Source of the DNA: Tabrizicola sp. TH137
GTDB taxonomy: Bacteria > Pseudomonadota > Alphaproteobacteria > Rhodobacterales > Rhodobacteraceae
Reading direction: 5' to 3'
Length of the DNA stretch: 64,000 bases
NCBI RefSeq assembly: GCF_002855575.1
Contig: NZ_PKRQ01000002.1
Coordinates: 620,001-684,000, forward strand
Shown here: positions 45,265 through 53,222 of the stretch, one piece after another
Numbering within the stretch: the stretch's first letter is position 1
Layout: each line of letters opens with the position of its first letter
Translations under genes and position numbers: made by a program
Notes under the pieces: generated by a model
The model's database searches: none
Seen by the model: the letters and a program-made list of their open reading frames with translations, nothing else
Told to the model about the DNA's origin: nothing

Positions 45265-45578
45265 GATGGGGATGTCCCTGAACAGCAGCGCAGTCGTTTG
45301 GAAAGCCGAGACGCGCGGATCGGGTGCCGCGAAGGTGCCATGCCGGGTGGCCATGTCAAGCGGCGGGCTGCGGCGATCCGGCGCGCGGTGATGTAACCCT
45401 CTGACATGGCGAAAGATTTCCCGTCACCGGCTGTGCCGGATGCTGTGCCGCCTTCTGTGCAGCAAACTGTGGCCACGCAGCGCACGGCGGGTTTACCGGC
45501 AGGTTGCGTTAACCAAGCCGCGCGAATCGGCGGCTGGACGGTCACGGGGCGTGCAGCCGCCGGGGCGGGGTTTCAGGG
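45265..45578. other. 314-bp intergenic region upstream of speB
   Basis: Contains the putative speB promoter side (minus strand) and, from 45431, the 84-bp CTGTG/GTTAAC element. A 62-codon plus-strand frame starting at 45406 overlaps the element but has no ribosome binding site. No other feature recognised. Confidence 0.5.
45431..45514 (+). repeat. 84-bp CTGTG/GTTAAC element, copy B
   Basis: Four CTGTG boxes start at 45431, 45443, 45455 and 45467, exactly 12 bp apart; AGCG, 25 nt and GTTAACC follow. Spacing is identical to copy A at 20.8 kb (minus strand). The third unit and the end of the fourth (TGTGGCCACGCAGCG) are the most conserved. Neither copy lies at the same gene type, so the element is mobile or a shared regulatory module. 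Confidence 0.8.
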
Positions 45579-46985
45579 TCAGCCGAGACGATAGCCTTCG
45601 CGCACCAGTTCATCCGTCACCTGACGGATCGCCTTTTCCAGCGTGACGGCGACGAATTCCACCTCGTCTTCAGAGATGACGAGGGGCGGCGACATCACGT
45701 TCAGATGCGCCAGCGGACGCACGATCAGACCCATCGCCTCGGCCGCGTTCGAGATGCGCTTGCTTTCATTCACCCCATCGGGGAGCGGCGCCTTCGTCGC
45801 CTTGTCCATCACATTCTCGGTGCAGATCATCAGGCCCCGGCCCCGCACCTGCCCCACCAGCGGCAGGTCTTCCAGCCGCTTCAGCCGCGCCTGGAACAGC
45901 GCGCCCATGCGCGCGGCATTGGCCAGAAGACCCTCGCGTTCCATGATCTCGATGTTCTTCAGGCCCGCGGCACAGGCGACGGGATGGCCGGAATAGGTGA
46001 ACCCGGCGGTGAACCAGCGGTCGGGGTCCTGCCCCATGATCTGCCACAGCCGATCGGAAAAGATCATCGCGCCCAGCGGCACATAGCCCGAGGTCAGGCC
46101 CTTGGCCGTGGTGATGATGTCGGGCGTGACGCCGAAGACATCTTCGGAGGCGAACCAATGGCCGAGGCGGCCGAAGGCGGTGACCACCTCATCGGCGATG
46201 AAGAGGATGCCGTGACGCTGGCAGACCTGCCACATCCGGTGCAGATAGCCCTCGGGCGGGACGATCACGCCCCCCGAGGCCTGGATCGGCTCGGCGATGA
46301 AACCGCCGATGCGGTCGGCCCCCACGCGGGCGATGAGGTCTTCATATTCCTGCACCAGCGCATCGCAGAACTCGGCCTCTGTCATCCCCTCCGGACGGCG
46401 ATAGGTGTCGGGCGGCGAAAGATGCCAGATGCCATCCTCCTTGTAGCGGAATTCCGGCACCCGGTCGCCCGGACGCTTGCCCACGCTTTGCGACAGATAG
46501 GTGGAGCCGTGATAGCTGTGGTCCCGCGCGACGATCCCGGTCTTGTCGGGATGGCCGAGGCAGGATTGCACATAGGCCACCATGCGGATCGCGGTATCCA
46601 CGGCGGTCGAGCCGCCGGTGGTGAACATCACGCGGTTCAGATCGCCGGGCGCCAGCGAGGCCAGTTTCGCGGCCAGCCGGGCGGAGGGGTCATTGGCCAT
46701 GTCCACGAAGGTATTGGAAAAGGCCAGCCGTTCCGCCTGTTCGGCGATGGCCTGCGCCATCTCGCGCCGCCCGAGCCCGATATTGGTGCACCAGAGCCCG
46801 CCCACCGAATCGAGATAGCGCTTGCCATCGGCATCCCAGAGCCAGCAGCCCTCGCCCCGCGTGATGACCAGCGCGCCTTCCTTCTGGAAGCTGCCGAAAT
46901 TCGTCCAGGGATGAAGGGCGTGGCTGTGATCCATCTCCCAGAGATCGGCGGGAGAGGGCGAATTGAGCGCGGCGAGGGGCGACAT
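45579..46985 (-). CDS. class III PLP-dependent aminotransferase (omega-transaminase type)
   Basis: 468 residues. PLP lysine in DIITTAKGLTSGYVPLGAMIF, with ILFIADEVVTAFGRLGHWFASE (Asp/Val binding the pyridine nitrogen), FTTGGSTAVDTAIRMV for phosphate binding and WFTAGFTYSGHPVACAAGLKNIEIME. Similar enzymes use beta-alanine, taurine, putrescine or aromatic amines with pyruvate. Proximity to agmatinase makes a diamine plausible; beta-alanine from the pyrimidine pathway is another candidate. Substrate unresolved. Confidence 0.9.
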   Translation of the reverse strand: MSPLAALNSPSPADLWEMDHSHALHPWTNFGSFQKEGALVITRGEGCWLWDADGKRYLDSVGGLWCTNIGLGRREMAQAIAEQAERLAFSNTFVDMANDPSARLAAKLASLAPGDLNRVMFTTGGSTAVDTAIRMVAYVQSCLGHPDKTGIVARDHSYHGSTYLSQSVGKRPGDRVPEFRYKEDGIWHLSPPDTYRRPEGMTEAEFCDALVQEYEDLIARVGADRIGGFIAEPIQASGGVIVPPEGYLHRMWQVCQRHGILFIADEVVTAFGRLGHWFASEDVFGVTPDIITTAKGLTSGYVPLGAMIFSDRLWQIMGQDPDRWFTAGFTYSGHPVACAAGLKNIEIMEREGLLANAARMGALFQARLKRLEDLPLVGQVRGRGLMICTENVMDKATKAPLPDGVNESKRISNAAEAMGLIVRPLAHLNVMSPPLVISEDEVEFVAVTLEKAIRQVTDELVREGYRLG

Positions 46986-46996
46986 CGGGAGAATCC

Positions 46997-47024
46997 GTGC
47001 AGTGAGTTATTGCACATTAGTATA
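46997..47024 (-). promoter_or_regulatory. aminotransferase promoter: extended -10 with overlapping palindrome
   Basis: On the minus strand TGTTATACT (extended -10, TGnTATACT) is followed closely by GTGCA-N9-TGCAC (46997-47015), a 19-bp palindrome placed where the transcript would begin and 12 bp before the ATG. That position suits a repressor site. No consensus -35 is seen. Confidence 0.45.
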
Positions 47025-47070
47025 ACAAATCGGGGCCATTCGCGCCAGAGCGGTGGGCGGTGATCCTGCG

Positions 47071-47383
47071 GCGCGCTGCGCGCGTTCCTCTTGTCTCGCC
47101 TCCCGCGCCTGCGCGCGTCCGGCTCGGCGTCAGGGGGGCTCGCCCCCCTCTTGTCCCGCCTGCGGCGCGCCAATTCACCCCCGAGGATATTTGCAGACAG
47201 AAAGTGCAGCAGACCTGAAACCTAGGGACTCAGGCGCGGCGGCCTGTCCACTTTCTGTCGGAAAATATCCACAGGGGGTGAATTGGCCGCAGGCCAAGAG
47301 GGGGCGCGTGCGCCCCCTGACCCCGAGCCGGAGCGCGGAACGCGCGCAGGCGAGACAAAAGGAACGCGCGCAGCGCTCCGCCT
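47071..47383. repeat. large imperfect inverted repeat (copies 4 and 5 of the GAGGATATTT element)
   Basis: Left arm near 47071-47208 and right arm near 47247-47383 are inverted copies about 135 bp long with some 38-42 nt between. Shared blocks in order: GCGCTGCGCGCGTTCC, TTGTCTCGCCT, CCGGCTCGG, GTCAGGGGG, CCCCCTCTTG, CCAATTCACCCCC, GGATATTT, GACAGAAAGTG. The right arm ends at the stop codon of the M20 gene. It occupies nearly all of the 400-bp gap between the aminotransferase and M20 genes. The arms could form a long hairpin. No transposase or direct target repeat is seen. Confidence 0.8.
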
Positions 47384-47385
47384 GG

Positions 47386-48561
47386 TCAGGCGAGGGGCTG
47401 GGCGCGTTCGACGAGGCGGGCGAAGAAGCTGGCGCCGATGGGGGCGGCCTCGTCGTTGAAGTCATAGGCGGGGTGGTGGAGGCCCGCGCCCGGTCCGGTG
47501 CCAAGGAAGAGATAGGCGCCGGGACGGGCTTCGAGCATGTAGGAGAAATCCTCCGACCCCATCTCGCGGTTCGCCTTGTCATTTACCGCCGTCTCGCCCG
47601 ACACCTCGCGCGCCACTTCGGCGGCGAAGGCGGCAGAGGCGGCTTCGTTGATCGTGGCGGGATAGCCCCAGTCATAGTCGATCCGCGCGGTGACGTTATA
47701 GGCCAGCGCATGGCCTTCGATGATTTCGTGGATGCGGCGCTTGAGCAGGGCGCGGACATCGGGGTTGAAACAGCGGATCGTGGCGCAGAACATCGCCTCT
47801 TCGGGGATGATGTTCGAGGCGGTGCCGGTATGGATCTGCGTGACGGAAATCACCGCCTCGTCCAGCGCATAGACATTGCGCGGGATGATCGTCTGGATCG
47901 CCTGCACCATGCCCACCACGGCGATGACCGGGTCGATGCATTCATGCGGATTGGCCCCATGGCCGCCCTTGCCGGTGATATAGACGAAGGCCGTATCGAC
48001 CGAGGCCATCAGGGCACCCGGATTGGTGTGGAAATGGCCGAATTCCACATTCGGCGCATTGTGGATGCCATAGACGGAGCCGATGCCGAACCGGTCCATC
48101 ACGCCTTCCTTGACCATCACCTCGCCGCCGCCGCCATCCTCTTCCGCAGGCTGGAACAGGAGCGCGACGCGGCCCGAAAATCGGCGCGTTTCGGCCAGAT
48201 ACTTGGCCGCCCCCAGCAGCATGGCGACATGGCCGTCATGGCCGCAGGCATGCATCTTGCCGGGGATGGTGGAGGCATGGGCCGCCCCCGTCATCTCTTC
48301 GATGGGCAATGCGTCCATATCGGCGCGCAGGCCGATGGTGGGGGCATCGGGGGCATCGCCCCCCTGCCCCCGGATGATCGCCACGATCCCGGTCTTGGCG
48401 ATGCCGGTATGGATTTCGTCCACACCCATCTCGCGCAGCCGGTCCTGGATGAAGGCTGCCGTATCGTGGCAGTCGAAGGCCAGTTCCGGATGGGCATGGA
48501 GATGGCGACGCCAGGCCTTCATTTCTTCGGCGTAAGCGGCGATACGGTTGAGGACGGGCAT
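47386..48561 (-). CDS. M20 family amidohydrolase (hippurate hydrolase / IAA-amino acid hydrolase type)
   Basis: 391 residues. Metal ligands: KMHACGHDGHVAMLLGAA, FQPAEEDGGGGEVMV, GIHNAPNVEFG, and the lid domain VYITGKGGHGANPHECIDPVIAV; C-terminal GSEDFSYMLEARPGAYLFLGTGPGAGLHHPAYDFND. Hydrolyses an N-acyl amino acid amide bond; substrate unknown. Distinct from the carbamoylase at 2.2 kb (different M20 branch). Directly preceded at its 3' side by the large inverted repeat. Confidence 0.93.
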   Translation of the reverse strand: MPVLNRIAAYAEEMKAWRRHLHAHPELAFDCHDTAAFIQDRLREMGVDEIHTGIAKTGIVAIIRGQGGDAPDAPTIGLRADMDALPIEEMTGAAHASTIPGKMHACGHDGHVAMLLGAAKYLAETRRFSGRVALLFQPAEEDGGGGEVMVKEGVMDRFGIGSVYGIHNAPNVEFGHFHTNPGALMASVDTAFVYITGKGGHGANPHECIDPVIAVVGMVQAIQTIIPRNVYALDEAVISVTQIHTGTASNIIPEEAMFCATIRCFNPDVRALLKRRIHEIIEGHALAYNVTARIDYDWGYPATINEAASAAFAAEVAREVSGETAVNDKANREMGSEDFSYMLEARPGAYLFLGTGPGAGLHHPAYDFNDEAAPIGASFFARLVERAQPLA

Positions 48562-48618
48562 TGCGGTTTCCTTGCGCGTGGTTGCCTTTGATCAAATCCG
48601 AATTCCGGGGGGGCTGCA

Positions 48619-49464
48619 ATGGCCGTGGATGAACGTGACGGGGCGTCAGGCGGGAAGCTGATCACCGATCCCGAGGGCGGGGTGCCGCGGCTGCTGGCGA
48701 TCATGCGCGCCCTGCGCGACCCGGCGGGGGGATGCCCCTGGGATCTGGAGCAGAATTTCGACACGATCGCCCCCTATACGCTGGAAGAGGCGCATGAGGT
48801 GGCCGATGCCATCGCCCGCCGCGCCTGGGGCGAGTTGCGGGGGGAGTTGGGGGACCTGCTGTTCCAGGTCGTCTATCATGCGCAGATGGCCGAGGAGGCC
48901 GGGCATTTCGCCTTTGACGATGTGGTGCGGGCGATCTCGGACAAGATGGTGGCGCGGCATCCGCATGTCTTTGGCGCGGAGAGCCGGGACAAGAGCGCGG
49001 CGCAGCAGACCGCGGATTGGGAACGGATCAAGGCCGCCGAGCGGGGCGCGGCGCGGGTGCTGGACGGGGTGGCGCTGGGGTTGCCGGCGCTGACGCGGGC
49101 GGTGAAGCTGCAAAAGCGCGCGGCGCGGGTGGGGTTCGACTGGCCCTCGACCGATGAGGTGGTGGCCAAGATCGCGGAAGAGGCGGCGGAACTGGTGGAG
49201 GCGCGCGACCGGCTGACGGAGGCGGAGGTGGCCGAGGAATTCGGCGACCTGCTTTTCGTGATGGCCAATCTGGCGCGGCATCTGGAGGTGGACCCGGAGG
49301 CGGCGCTGCGGGCGGCGAATGCCAAGTTCACCCGCCGTTTCGGGCGGATCGAGGACTGGCTGGCCGAGGCGGGCAAGCGGCCCGATCAAAGCGACCTGGC
49401 CGAGATGGACGCGCTGTGGAACCGCGCCAAGGCCGAGGAGAAGGCGGCGCGCAAGGGCGATTGA
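48619..49464 (+). CDS. mazG: nucleoside triphosphate pyrophosphohydrolase MazG
   Basis: 281 residues. Two MazG repeats: the first has CPWDLEQNFDTIAPYTLEEAHEVADAIARRAWGELRGELGDLLFQVVYHAQMAEE, the second VGFDWPSTDEVVAKIAEEAAELVEARDRLTEAEVAEEFGDLLFVMANLARHL; both carry the EExxE-12-28-ExxD metal motif. It removes non-canonical dNTPs and affects (p)ppGpp. It diverges from the M20 gene. Confidence 0.95.
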   Translation: MAVDERDGASGGKLITDPEGGVPRLLAIMRALRDPAGGCPWDLEQNFDTIAPYTLEEAHEVADAIARRAWGELRGELGDLLFQVVYHAQMAEEAGHFAFDDVVRAISDKMVARHPHVFGAESRDKSAAQQTADWERIKAAERGAARVLDGVALGLPALTRAVKLQKRAARVGFDWPSTDEVVAKIAEEAAELVEARDRLTEAEVAEEFGDLLFVMANLARHLEVDPEAALRAANAKFTRRFGRIEDWLAEAGKRPDQSDLAEMDALWNRAKAEEKAARKGD

Positions 49465-49472
49465 GCCGAATT

Positions 49473-49489
49473 TTCCGTAATTTGCGGAA
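49473..49489. promoter_or_regulatory. palindrome TTCCG-N7-CGGAA between mazG and the ferric-binding protein gene
   Basis: Interrupted perfect 5-bp arms, 9 bp after the mazG stop and about 140 bp upstream of the binding-protein gene. It does not match the Irr (ICE) or RirA (TGA-N9-TCA) consensus. Operator or part of a transcript end is uncertain. Confidence 0.3.
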
Positions 49490-49626
49490 CGAGGCTGAGA
49501 TGCCGTCGCAGGATCAAGGGCCGGGGGGCTGCGGCAGATTTGCCGATCATTTTCGTCGGATATTGACCCGAGTGAAATAGTAAGGTTTATGGGGCGCATC
49601 AAATTCCGACAAAAGGACTCAAGCAA

Positions 49627-50634
49627 ATGTCGATGCGCCTTTCCTTTCTGGCCCTTGCCTGCGCGACCACGGCCCTTCCCGCCTTCGCGCAAGAGATCAA
49701 CGTCTATTCGCACCGCCAGCCGGAACTGATCCAGCCGCTCGTCGATGCCTTCACCGCCGAGACGGGGATCACCGTGAACGTGGCCTTCGTGGACAAGGGC
49801 ATGGCCGAGCGTCTGGTGGCCGAGGGCGACCGGTCGCCCGCCGATCTGGTGCTGACGGTGGATATCGCGCGGCTGACCCAGATCGTCGATGCGGGCGTGA
49901 CCCAGCCGGTGCAATCGGATGTGCTGGAGGCGAATATCCCCGCCGATCTGCGCGATGCCGAGGATCACTGGTTCGGGCTGACCAGCCGGGCGCGCATCGT
50001 CTATGCCAGCGTGGACCGCGTGGCCGAGGGCGAGGTCACGACCTACGAGGACCTCGCCGATCCGAAATGGGCGGGCCGCATCTGCATCCGCTCGGGGACC
50101 AATGACTATAACGTGGCGCTGACGGCGGCGATGCTGGCCCATCACGGTGCCGAAGAGACCAAGGCCTGGCTGGAAGGCGTGAAGGCCAATCTGGCGCGCA
50201 AGCCGGAAGGCGGGGACCGCGATCAGGTGAAGGCGATCGCGGCAGGCCAATGCGACATCGCGGTGGGCAACACCTATTACATCGGCCAGATGCTGAATGA
50301 CCCGGAGCAGAAGGAGGCCGCCGAGGCGGTGCGCATCCTCTTCCCGGTCTTCGAAGGCGCGGGCACGCATCTGAACGTGTCGGGCGTGGCGATGACCAAG
50401 GCCGCCCCGAATCGCGAGAACGCGCTGAAGTTCATGGAATGGCTGGCCGGGGACGAGGCGCAGCGCATCTATGCCGAAACCAACCACGAATATCCGGTGA
50501 AGCCGGGCGTGGCGCGGTCGGAACTGGTGACAAGCTGGGGTGAATTCACCGCCGATCCGATGCCGCTGACCGATGTGGCGAAGCTGCGTCCCGAGGCGCT
50601 GAAACTGATCGAAGAGGTCAATTTCGACGGCTGA
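49627..50634 (+). CDS. ferric iron ABC transporter substrate-binding protein (FbpA/FutA type)
   Basis: 335 residues. Signal peptide MSMRLSFLALACATTALPAFA, mature start QEINVYSHRQPELIQPLVDAFTAETGI typical of Fe3+-binding proteins (first Tyr/His of the site), and the paired tyrosines Y217-Y218 in AVGNTYYIGQML. KFMEWLAGDEAQRIYAETNHEYPVKPGV closes the protein. AAAGGACTCAAGCAA precedes the ATG. No permease or ATPase gene is adjacent, so it serves a transporter encoded elsewhere. A strong terminator follows. Confidence 0.93.
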   Translation: MSMRLSFLALACATTALPAFAQEINVYSHRQPELIQPLVDAFTAETGITVNVAFVDKGMAERLVAEGDRSPADLVLTVDIARLTQIVDAGVTQPVQSDVLEANIPADLRDAEDHWFGLTSRARIVYASVDRVAEGEVTTYEDLADPKWAGRICIRSGTNDYNVALTAAMLAHHGAEETKAWLEGVKANLARKPEGGDRDQVKAIAAGQCDIAVGNTYYIGQMLNDPEQKEAAEAVRILFPVFEGAGTHLNVSGVAMTKAAPNRENALKFMEWLAGDEAQRIYAETNHEYPVKPGVARSELVTSWGEFTADPMPLTDVAKLRPEALKLIEEVNFDG

Positions 50635-50659
50635 CCGTCGACAATGTCTGACGGGTGCA

Positions 50660-50682
50660 GGGGCGCCACCGGCGCCCCTTTT
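50660..50682 (+). terminator. Rho-independent terminator after ferric-binding protein gene
   Basis: Perfect 8-bp stem GGGGCGCC-ACC-GGCGCCCC directly followed by TTTT (then CCGTTTT), 26 bp after the stop codon. Textbook intrinsic terminator. Confidence 0.88.
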
Positions 50683-50751
50683 CCGTTTTGACTGTCTGGA
50701 CAAGACCGGTTTCATCAGTTTCTCTGCCCAAATTACGACGAATGTCGCAAA

Positions 50752-50772
50752 TCACTCACGAAGCGCGAGTGA
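50752..50772. promoter_or_regulatory. 21-bp palindrome upstream of the nucleoside hydrolase gene
   Basis: TCACTCACG-AAG-CGCGAGTGA, one mismatched pair, 64 bp before the start codon. It lies between the preceding terminator and the gene, a likely operator position. No regulator gene is adjacent. Confidence 0.45.
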
Positions 50773-50835
50773 ACATCGGACTTGGGGATGTTCCGATAGG
50801 GCGACAAAAGATGAATGATTCCGAAAGGCACAGGC

Positions 50836-51783
50836 ATGACACAGACGCGCAAGATCATCATCGACACCGATCCCGGACAGGATGATGCGGTGGCGATCCT
50901 TCTTGCCCTTGCCAGCCCGGAGGAAATCGAGGTTCTGGGGATCACCGCCGTCGCGGGCAATGTGCCGCTGGCCCTGACCCAGAAGAATGCCCGCATCATC
51001 TGCGAACTGGCCGGCAAGCCGGAGTTGCATGTCTTTGCGGGCTGCGACCGTCCGATGCGGCGCAAGCTGGTGACGGCGGAACATGTGCATGGCAAGACCG
51101 GGCTGGACGGGCCGCAGATGGCCGATCCGGTGATGGCCTTGCAGGATCAGCATGGCGTCGATTTCATCATCGAGACGCTGCGGCGCGAGGCGGCGCATAC
51201 GGTGACGCTCTGCCCGCTCGGGCCGCTGACGAACATCGCCACGGCCTTTGAACGCGCGCCCGATATCGTGGATCGGGTGCAGCAGATCGTGCTGATGGGC
51301 GGGGCCTATTTCGAGGTGGGCAACATCACCCCGGCGGCAGAGTTCAACATCTATGTCGATCCCGAGGCGGCGGCGATCGTCTTCGGTTCGGGCGTGCCGC
51401 TGGTGGTGATGCCGCTGGACGTCACGCACAAAGCGCTGACCACCCGCGCGCGGGTGGAGGCCTTCCGCGCCCTCGGCAACGAGGCGGGGCGGATGGTGGC
51501 GGAATGGACGGATTTCTTCGAACGCTTCGACATGCAGAAATACGGCAGCGAGGGCGCGCCGCTGCATGACCCCTGCGTGATCGCCTATCTTCTTCGCCCC
51601 GACCTGTTCGCCGGTCGCCACATCAATGTGGAGATCGAGACGCAGTCGGAGCTCACACTGGGCATGACGGTCGCGGATTGGTGGGGGGTGACGAAACGGC
51701 CGGCCAATGCGCTGTTCATCGGATCGGTCGATGCGGACGGGTTCTATGGCCTGCTGACAGAGCGGCTCGCGCGGTTGCCGTAG
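50836..51783 (+). CDS. inosine/uridine-preferring nucleoside hydrolase
   Basis: 315 residues. The calcium-binding N-terminus is IIIDTDPGQDDAVAILLAL; then ITAVAGNVPLALTQKNARIICELAG, HGKTGLDG, CPLGPLTNIATAFERAPDIVDRVQQIVLMGGAYFEVGNITPAAEFNIYVDPEAA, and HDPCVIAYLL (Asp ligand). It cleaves ribonucleosides to base and ribose; releasing uracil would feed the Pre/Hyd pathway at the start of the window. Start MTQTRKIIID chosen for AAAGGCACAGG upstream. Confidence 0.94.
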   Translation: MTQTRKIIIDTDPGQDDAVAILLALASPEEIEVLGITAVAGNVPLALTQKNARIICELAGKPELHVFAGCDRPMRRKLVTAEHVHGKTGLDGPQMADPVMALQDQHGVDFIIETLRREAAHTVTLCPLGPLTNIATAFERAPDIVDRVQQIVLMGGAYFEVGNITPAAEFNIYVDPEAAAIVFGSGVPLVVMPLDVTHKALTTRARVEAFRALGNEAGRMVAEWTDFFERFDMQKYGSEGAPLHDPCVIAYLLRPDLFAGRHINVEIETQSELTLGMTVADWWGVTKRPANALFIGSVDADGFYGLLTERLARLP

Positions 51784-51805
51784 GATGGGCAGGACTGCCC
51801 ATCCT
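51782..51805. terminator. GGATGGGCA hairpin (repeat copy 2) between nucleoside hydrolase and phoB
   Basis: 10-bp perfect stem AGGATGGGCA with a 4-nt loop, overlapping the hydrolase stop codon TAG and ending 5 bp before the phoB stop. Same stem as the hairpin after accC, with a different loop. Serves two convergent genes. Confidence 0.65.
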
Positions 51806-51810
51806 GCCCC

Positions 51811-52497
51811 TCAGCCAAGCGCATAGCCCGATCCGCGCACGGTGCGGATCGGGTCCTCGCCCCCGGCCTCTGTCAGCGCCTTGCGCAGGCGGCCGACATG
51901 GACATCCACGGTGCGCGTCTCGACATAGATGTCGCGGCCCCAGACCCGGTCGAGCAGCGCCTCGCGGGTGAAGACCCGCCCCGGGCGTTCCATGAAACAG
52001 GCGAGCAGGCGGAATTCCGTCGGCCCCAGCCGAACCTCGCCCCCTGCGCGATGCACGCGGTGGGTTTCGGTATCCAGCCGGATATCGCCATGTTCCAGCA
52101 CGATCCCCACCGTGGCAGGGCGCACGCGGCGCAATTGCACCCGCACCCGCGCCATGAGTTCCACCATCGAATAGGGTTTGACCACATAGTCATCCGCCCC
52201 GGTTTCAAGGCCCCGGACGCGATCCACCTCTTCGCTGCGGGCCGAGATCATGATGACGGGGATGGCGCGCGTCTCGGGCCGGGCCTTGAGGCGGCGGCAG
52301 AGCTCGATCCCGGAAAGTTCGGGCAGCATCCAGTCGAGGAGGATCACGTCGGGCGGGGTTTCGGCGACGATCAGTTCCGCCTCGGCCCCCGAGACGGCCT
52401 GCATCACCTCGAACCCATCGGCGGCAAGGTTATAGGCCAGAACCTCGCGCTGGGCGGGTTCATCCTCGACCAGAAGGACGGTCGGGCGCGTGGTCAT
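51811..52497 (-). CDS. phoB: phosphate regulon response regulator PhoB
   Basis: 228 residues. The receiver domain has acidic pocket VEDEP, phospho-acceptor D55 in VILLDWMLPE, and KPYSM with the conserved Lys. The C-terminal winged-helix DNA-binding domain includes LGPTEFRLLACFMERPGRVFTREALLDRVWGRDIYVETRTVDVHVGRLRKAL. It activates Pho-box promoters on phosphate starvation. Last gene of the pst operon. Confidence 0.97.
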   Translation of the reverse strand: MTTRPTVLLVEDEPAQREVLAYNLAADGFEVMQAVSGAEAELIVAETPPDVILLDWMLPELSGIELCRRLKARPETRAIPVIMISARSEEVDRVRGLETGADDYVVKPYSMVELMARVRVQLRRVRPATVGIVLEHGDIRLDTETHRVHRAGGEVRLGPTEFRLLACFMERPGRVFTREALLDRVWGRDIYVETRTVDVHVGRLRKALTEAGGEDPIRTVRGSGYALG

Positions 52498-52504
52498 CTC
52501 CGCC

Positions 52505-53212
52505 TCAGACCGCAGGCCCTGTCATCGTGCTGTCCACCTTGGGGCGGGCATCGCCGGGCAATTGCCCGGTGACAAGGTAGATCACCTGTTCCGCCACGGC
52601 GGTGGCATGGTCCCCGACCCGTTCGATGTTCTTGGCGATGAAATGCAGATGCATCGCGGGGGTGATGTTGCGCGGGTCTTCCATCATATGGGTCAAGAGT
52701 TCGCGGAAGAGCGCGTTATACATCTGATCGACCTCGTGGTCGCGCTGGCGCACATCCTCGGCCAGCCGTGCATCGCGGGCGATATAGGCATCGAGTCCGT
52801 CCTTCAGCAGCAGCGCCACCTGTTTGGCCATCCGGCGGATCGACCCGGTGGAGCCCGGCAGGGCCGTCATCTGGGCCAGCACCATGGAGCGTTTGGCCAG
52901 GTTCTTGGCATAGTCGCCGCAGCGTTCCAGATTGGCGGCGATCTTCATCACCGTCAGCACCGTGCGCAGGTCCGAGGCGGCGGGGGCGCGGATGGCAATG
53001 ACGCGGGCGCATTCGGAATTGATCTGCTCTTCCAGCGCGTCGATGGCCTTGTCGCCGGCGCGGACACGCTGGGCGATTTCCTCGTCGCGGGTTTCCAGCG
53101 CCTCGGCGGCGTCAAGGATGGCGGCCTCCACCAGGCCGCCCATGCGCGCAAGCAGCGCCTGGATGGATTCAAGATCGCGGTCGAAGGCGGAGAGGATATG
53201 GGACTGGGACAT
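52505..53212 (-). CDS. phoU: phosphate signalling protein PhoU
   Basis: 235 residues, two repeated three-helix units with the metal-binding signatures ERCGDYAKNLAKR and ERVGDHATAVAEQ. It couples the state of PstSCAB to PhoR. Start MSQSHILSAFDRDLESIQALLARMGG; 7 bp separate its stop from the phoB start. Confidence 0.96.
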   Translation of the reverse strand: MSQSHILSAFDRDLESIQALLARMGGLVEAAILDAAEALETRDEEIAQRVRAGDKAIDALEEQINSECARVIAIRAPAASDLRTVLTVMKIAANLERCGDYAKNLAKRSMVLAQMTALPGSTGSIRRMAKQVALLLKDGLDAYIARDARLAEDVRQRDHEVDQMYNALFRELLTHMMEDPRNITPAMHLHFIAKNIERVGDHATAVAEQVIYLVTGQLPGDARPKVDSTMTGPAV

Positions 53213-53222
53213 GGGTTCTCCG

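Noticed and set aside
45406-45594. 62-codon frame over the CTGTG element (copy B) as a gene
   Set aside because: No ribosome binding site, and the matching frame in copy A is interrupted by stops.
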